Below, piece after piece: positions 40,272 to 40,980 of a stretch of 40,980 bases of DNA (position 1 is the stretch's first letter; each line of letters opens with the position of its first letter). Origin of the DNA: Bacteroidales bacterium (GTDB taxonomy: Bacteria; Bacteroidota; Bacteroidia; Bacteroidales; UBA932); assembly GCA_028691975.1 (NCBI GenBank), contig JAQUYF010000011.1, positions 1-40,980 on the forward strand, read 5' to 3'. The position numbers and the translations under genes were made by a program. The notes beneath the pieces were generated by a model, which had not been told where the DNA came from, did not search any database, and saw only the letters and a program-made list of their open reading frames with translations.

Positions 40272-40877
40272 ATGGCCTATAACAAATTAGAAAATTTTGA
40301 CAATGACACTACCGAACAAATTGCTTCACACTATAAGGAGATATTGCGATTGTTGGGAGAAGATATCAACAGAGAGGGACTTTTAAAGACTCCGGACCGC
40401 GTTGCCCGTTCCATGCAGTTTCTCACAAAGGGATATGAAGAAGACGGCACTCAGATTTTGAGAGATGCGATGTTTAAAGAGGAATACCAACAAATGGTAG
40501 TCGTTAAAGATATAGAACTCTATTCTATGTGTGAGCATCATTTGCTGCCATTTTACGGAAAAGCCCATGTTGCATACATCCCTAATGGATATATTACAGG
40601 CCTAAGTAAGATTGCCCGCGTAGTTGAGACTTTTGCAAGGAGATTGCAGGTCCAGGAGAGGTTGACCGTCCAAATCAGGGATTGCATCCAAAATACTTTA
40701 AATCCTTTGGGAGTGGCGGTTGTGATAGAAGCATCCCACATGTGCATGCAGATAAGAGGTGTCCAAAAGCAAAACTCCGTTACCACAACTTCTGCTTTCA
40801 CCGGTGCATTCATGAAGGATATCAAGACGAGAAATGAATTTTTGACCATAATAGGTTCAAATTTACATAGTAACTAA
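40272..40877 (+). CDS. folE: GTP cyclohydrolase I
   Basis: FolE converts GTP to dihydroneopterin triphosphate, the first step of folate synthesis. The 201-residue protein has the zinc-binding 'MCEHHLLPF' (Cys-Glu-His-His), '[23 protein letters not shown]', the second zinc cysteine in '[12 protein letters not shown]', and '[10 protein letters not shown]' at the end. The ATG at 40272 (MAYNKLENF) is chosen over a TTG at 40248. It is divergent from the ABC gene and precedes trkA by 11 bases. I see no riboswitch. Confidence 0.96.
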   Translation: MAYNKLENFDNDTTEQIASHYKEILRLLGEDINREGLLKTPDRVARSMQFLTKGYEEDGTQILRDAMFKEEYQQMVVVKDIELYSMCEHHLLPFYGKAHVAYIPNGYITGLSKIARVVETFARRLQVQERLTVQIRDCIQNTLNPLGVAVVIEASHMCMQIRGVQKQNSVTTTSAFTGAFMKDIKTRNEFLTIIGSNLHSN

Positions 40878-40888
40878 GAGATGAAGTT

Positions 40889-40980
40889 ATGAGAATTATT
40901 ATTGCCGGAGCAGGTGAAGTCGGAAGCCATTTGGCTAAAATGCTTAGTAGTGACTTCCATGACCTTACTATCATTGATGG
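40889..40980 (+). CDS. trkA: Trk potassium uptake regulator TrkA, N-terminal fragment (cut by window end)
   Basis: From the ATG at 40889 the first 30 residues begin MRIIIAGAGEVGSHLAKML. They contain the dinucleotide-binding GAGEVG motif and continue as TrkA N-terminal (RCK/TrkA-N) domains do, up to 'LTIID' with the acidic end of the second strand. TrkA is the cytoplasmic NAD(H)-binding subunit that gates the TrkH/TrkG K+ channel. Most of the gene lies beyond the window. An ATG at 40881 in another frame stops after three codons. It follows folE by 11 bases. Confidence 0.85.
   Translation, partial: MRIIIAGAGEVGSHLAKMLSSDFHDLTIID

Overview
The window is a gene-dense chromosomal segment of a Bacteroidales bacterium (phylum Bacteroidota). 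The assignment rests on several things. Almost every promoter region carries the Bacteroidota sigma-ABfr -7 box TAnnTTTG, sometimes with a TTTG box about 19 bases upstream. Gene families typical of the order are present: a tmk/DoxX-like BT_3928-type pair, YtxH plus a phage-holin-3_6 protein, an M64 peptidase, an M6 peptidase, an Hc1-like histone and a DUF6051-like protein. Many predicted lipoproteins have Bacteroidota-style signals. I cannot fix the family from sequence alone; a member of the Rikenellaceae or a related gut lineage is a guess. No rRNA, tRNA or CRISPR was found. No gene-free gap exceeds 300 bases; the largest are about 190-200 bases (60-248, 19457-19656, 27842-28024) and each holds described elements.

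Layout. 1-107: the end of an IS3-like insertion sequence leaving the window on the left. 192-4884 (+): rimP-nusA-infB, preceded by a hairpin/U-tract leader. 4879-9104 (-): folP, purB, an M64 peptidase and a YjjG-type HAD nucleotidase. 9155-11061 (+): tmk and a DoxX/MauE-like membrane protein. 11033-11896 (-): a membrane-bound LytTR regulator. 12071-13135 (+): an alpha/beta-hydrolase-like protein. 13151-15973 (-): YtxH protein, holin-like protein and dipeptidyl peptidase III whose reading frame has an unexplained N-terminal extension. 16057-19456: DMT-like small membrane protein, GH3 lipoprotein, clostripain lipoprotein and a rubredoxin-first rubrerythrin. 19657-20888 (+): rplY and pth. 20843-23176 (-): CPBP protease, a manA broken by one in-frame stop, and an S4-domain RNA-binding protein. 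23238-27841: divIC/ftsB, an alanine/glycine:cation symporter, and S41 and M28 peptidases. 28025-28198: a 57-residue histone-like protein. 28253-30785 (-): an M6 peptidase and a small lipoprotein.

30881-34558 (+) is the most system-like part: four overlapping genes encode a GT2 transferase, a tandem LAB_N membrane protein, an ArnT-like GT39 transferase and a UDP-glucuronate 4-epimerase-like enzyme. Together they look like a route that makes a nucleotide uronic acid, loads it onto a polyprenyl phosphate, and transfers it to an outer-envelope lipid such as lipid A. The remainder is housekeeping: alr, holA, a small HsdR-N-like nuclease-fold protein, a CCA-adding enzyme, a DUF2795 protein, a LolD/MacB-type ABC ATPase with a PduO-type cobalamin adenosyltransferase, folE, and the start of trkA.

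Taken together the segment combines core information processing (translation initiation, transcription elongation, tRNA maturation, replication clamp loading), folate and nucleotide synthesis, and an unusually high number of exported peptidases (M64, M49, C11, S41, M28, M6) beside an amino-acid symporter. With the broken manA, this hints at a lifestyle leaning on peptides, which is an inference.
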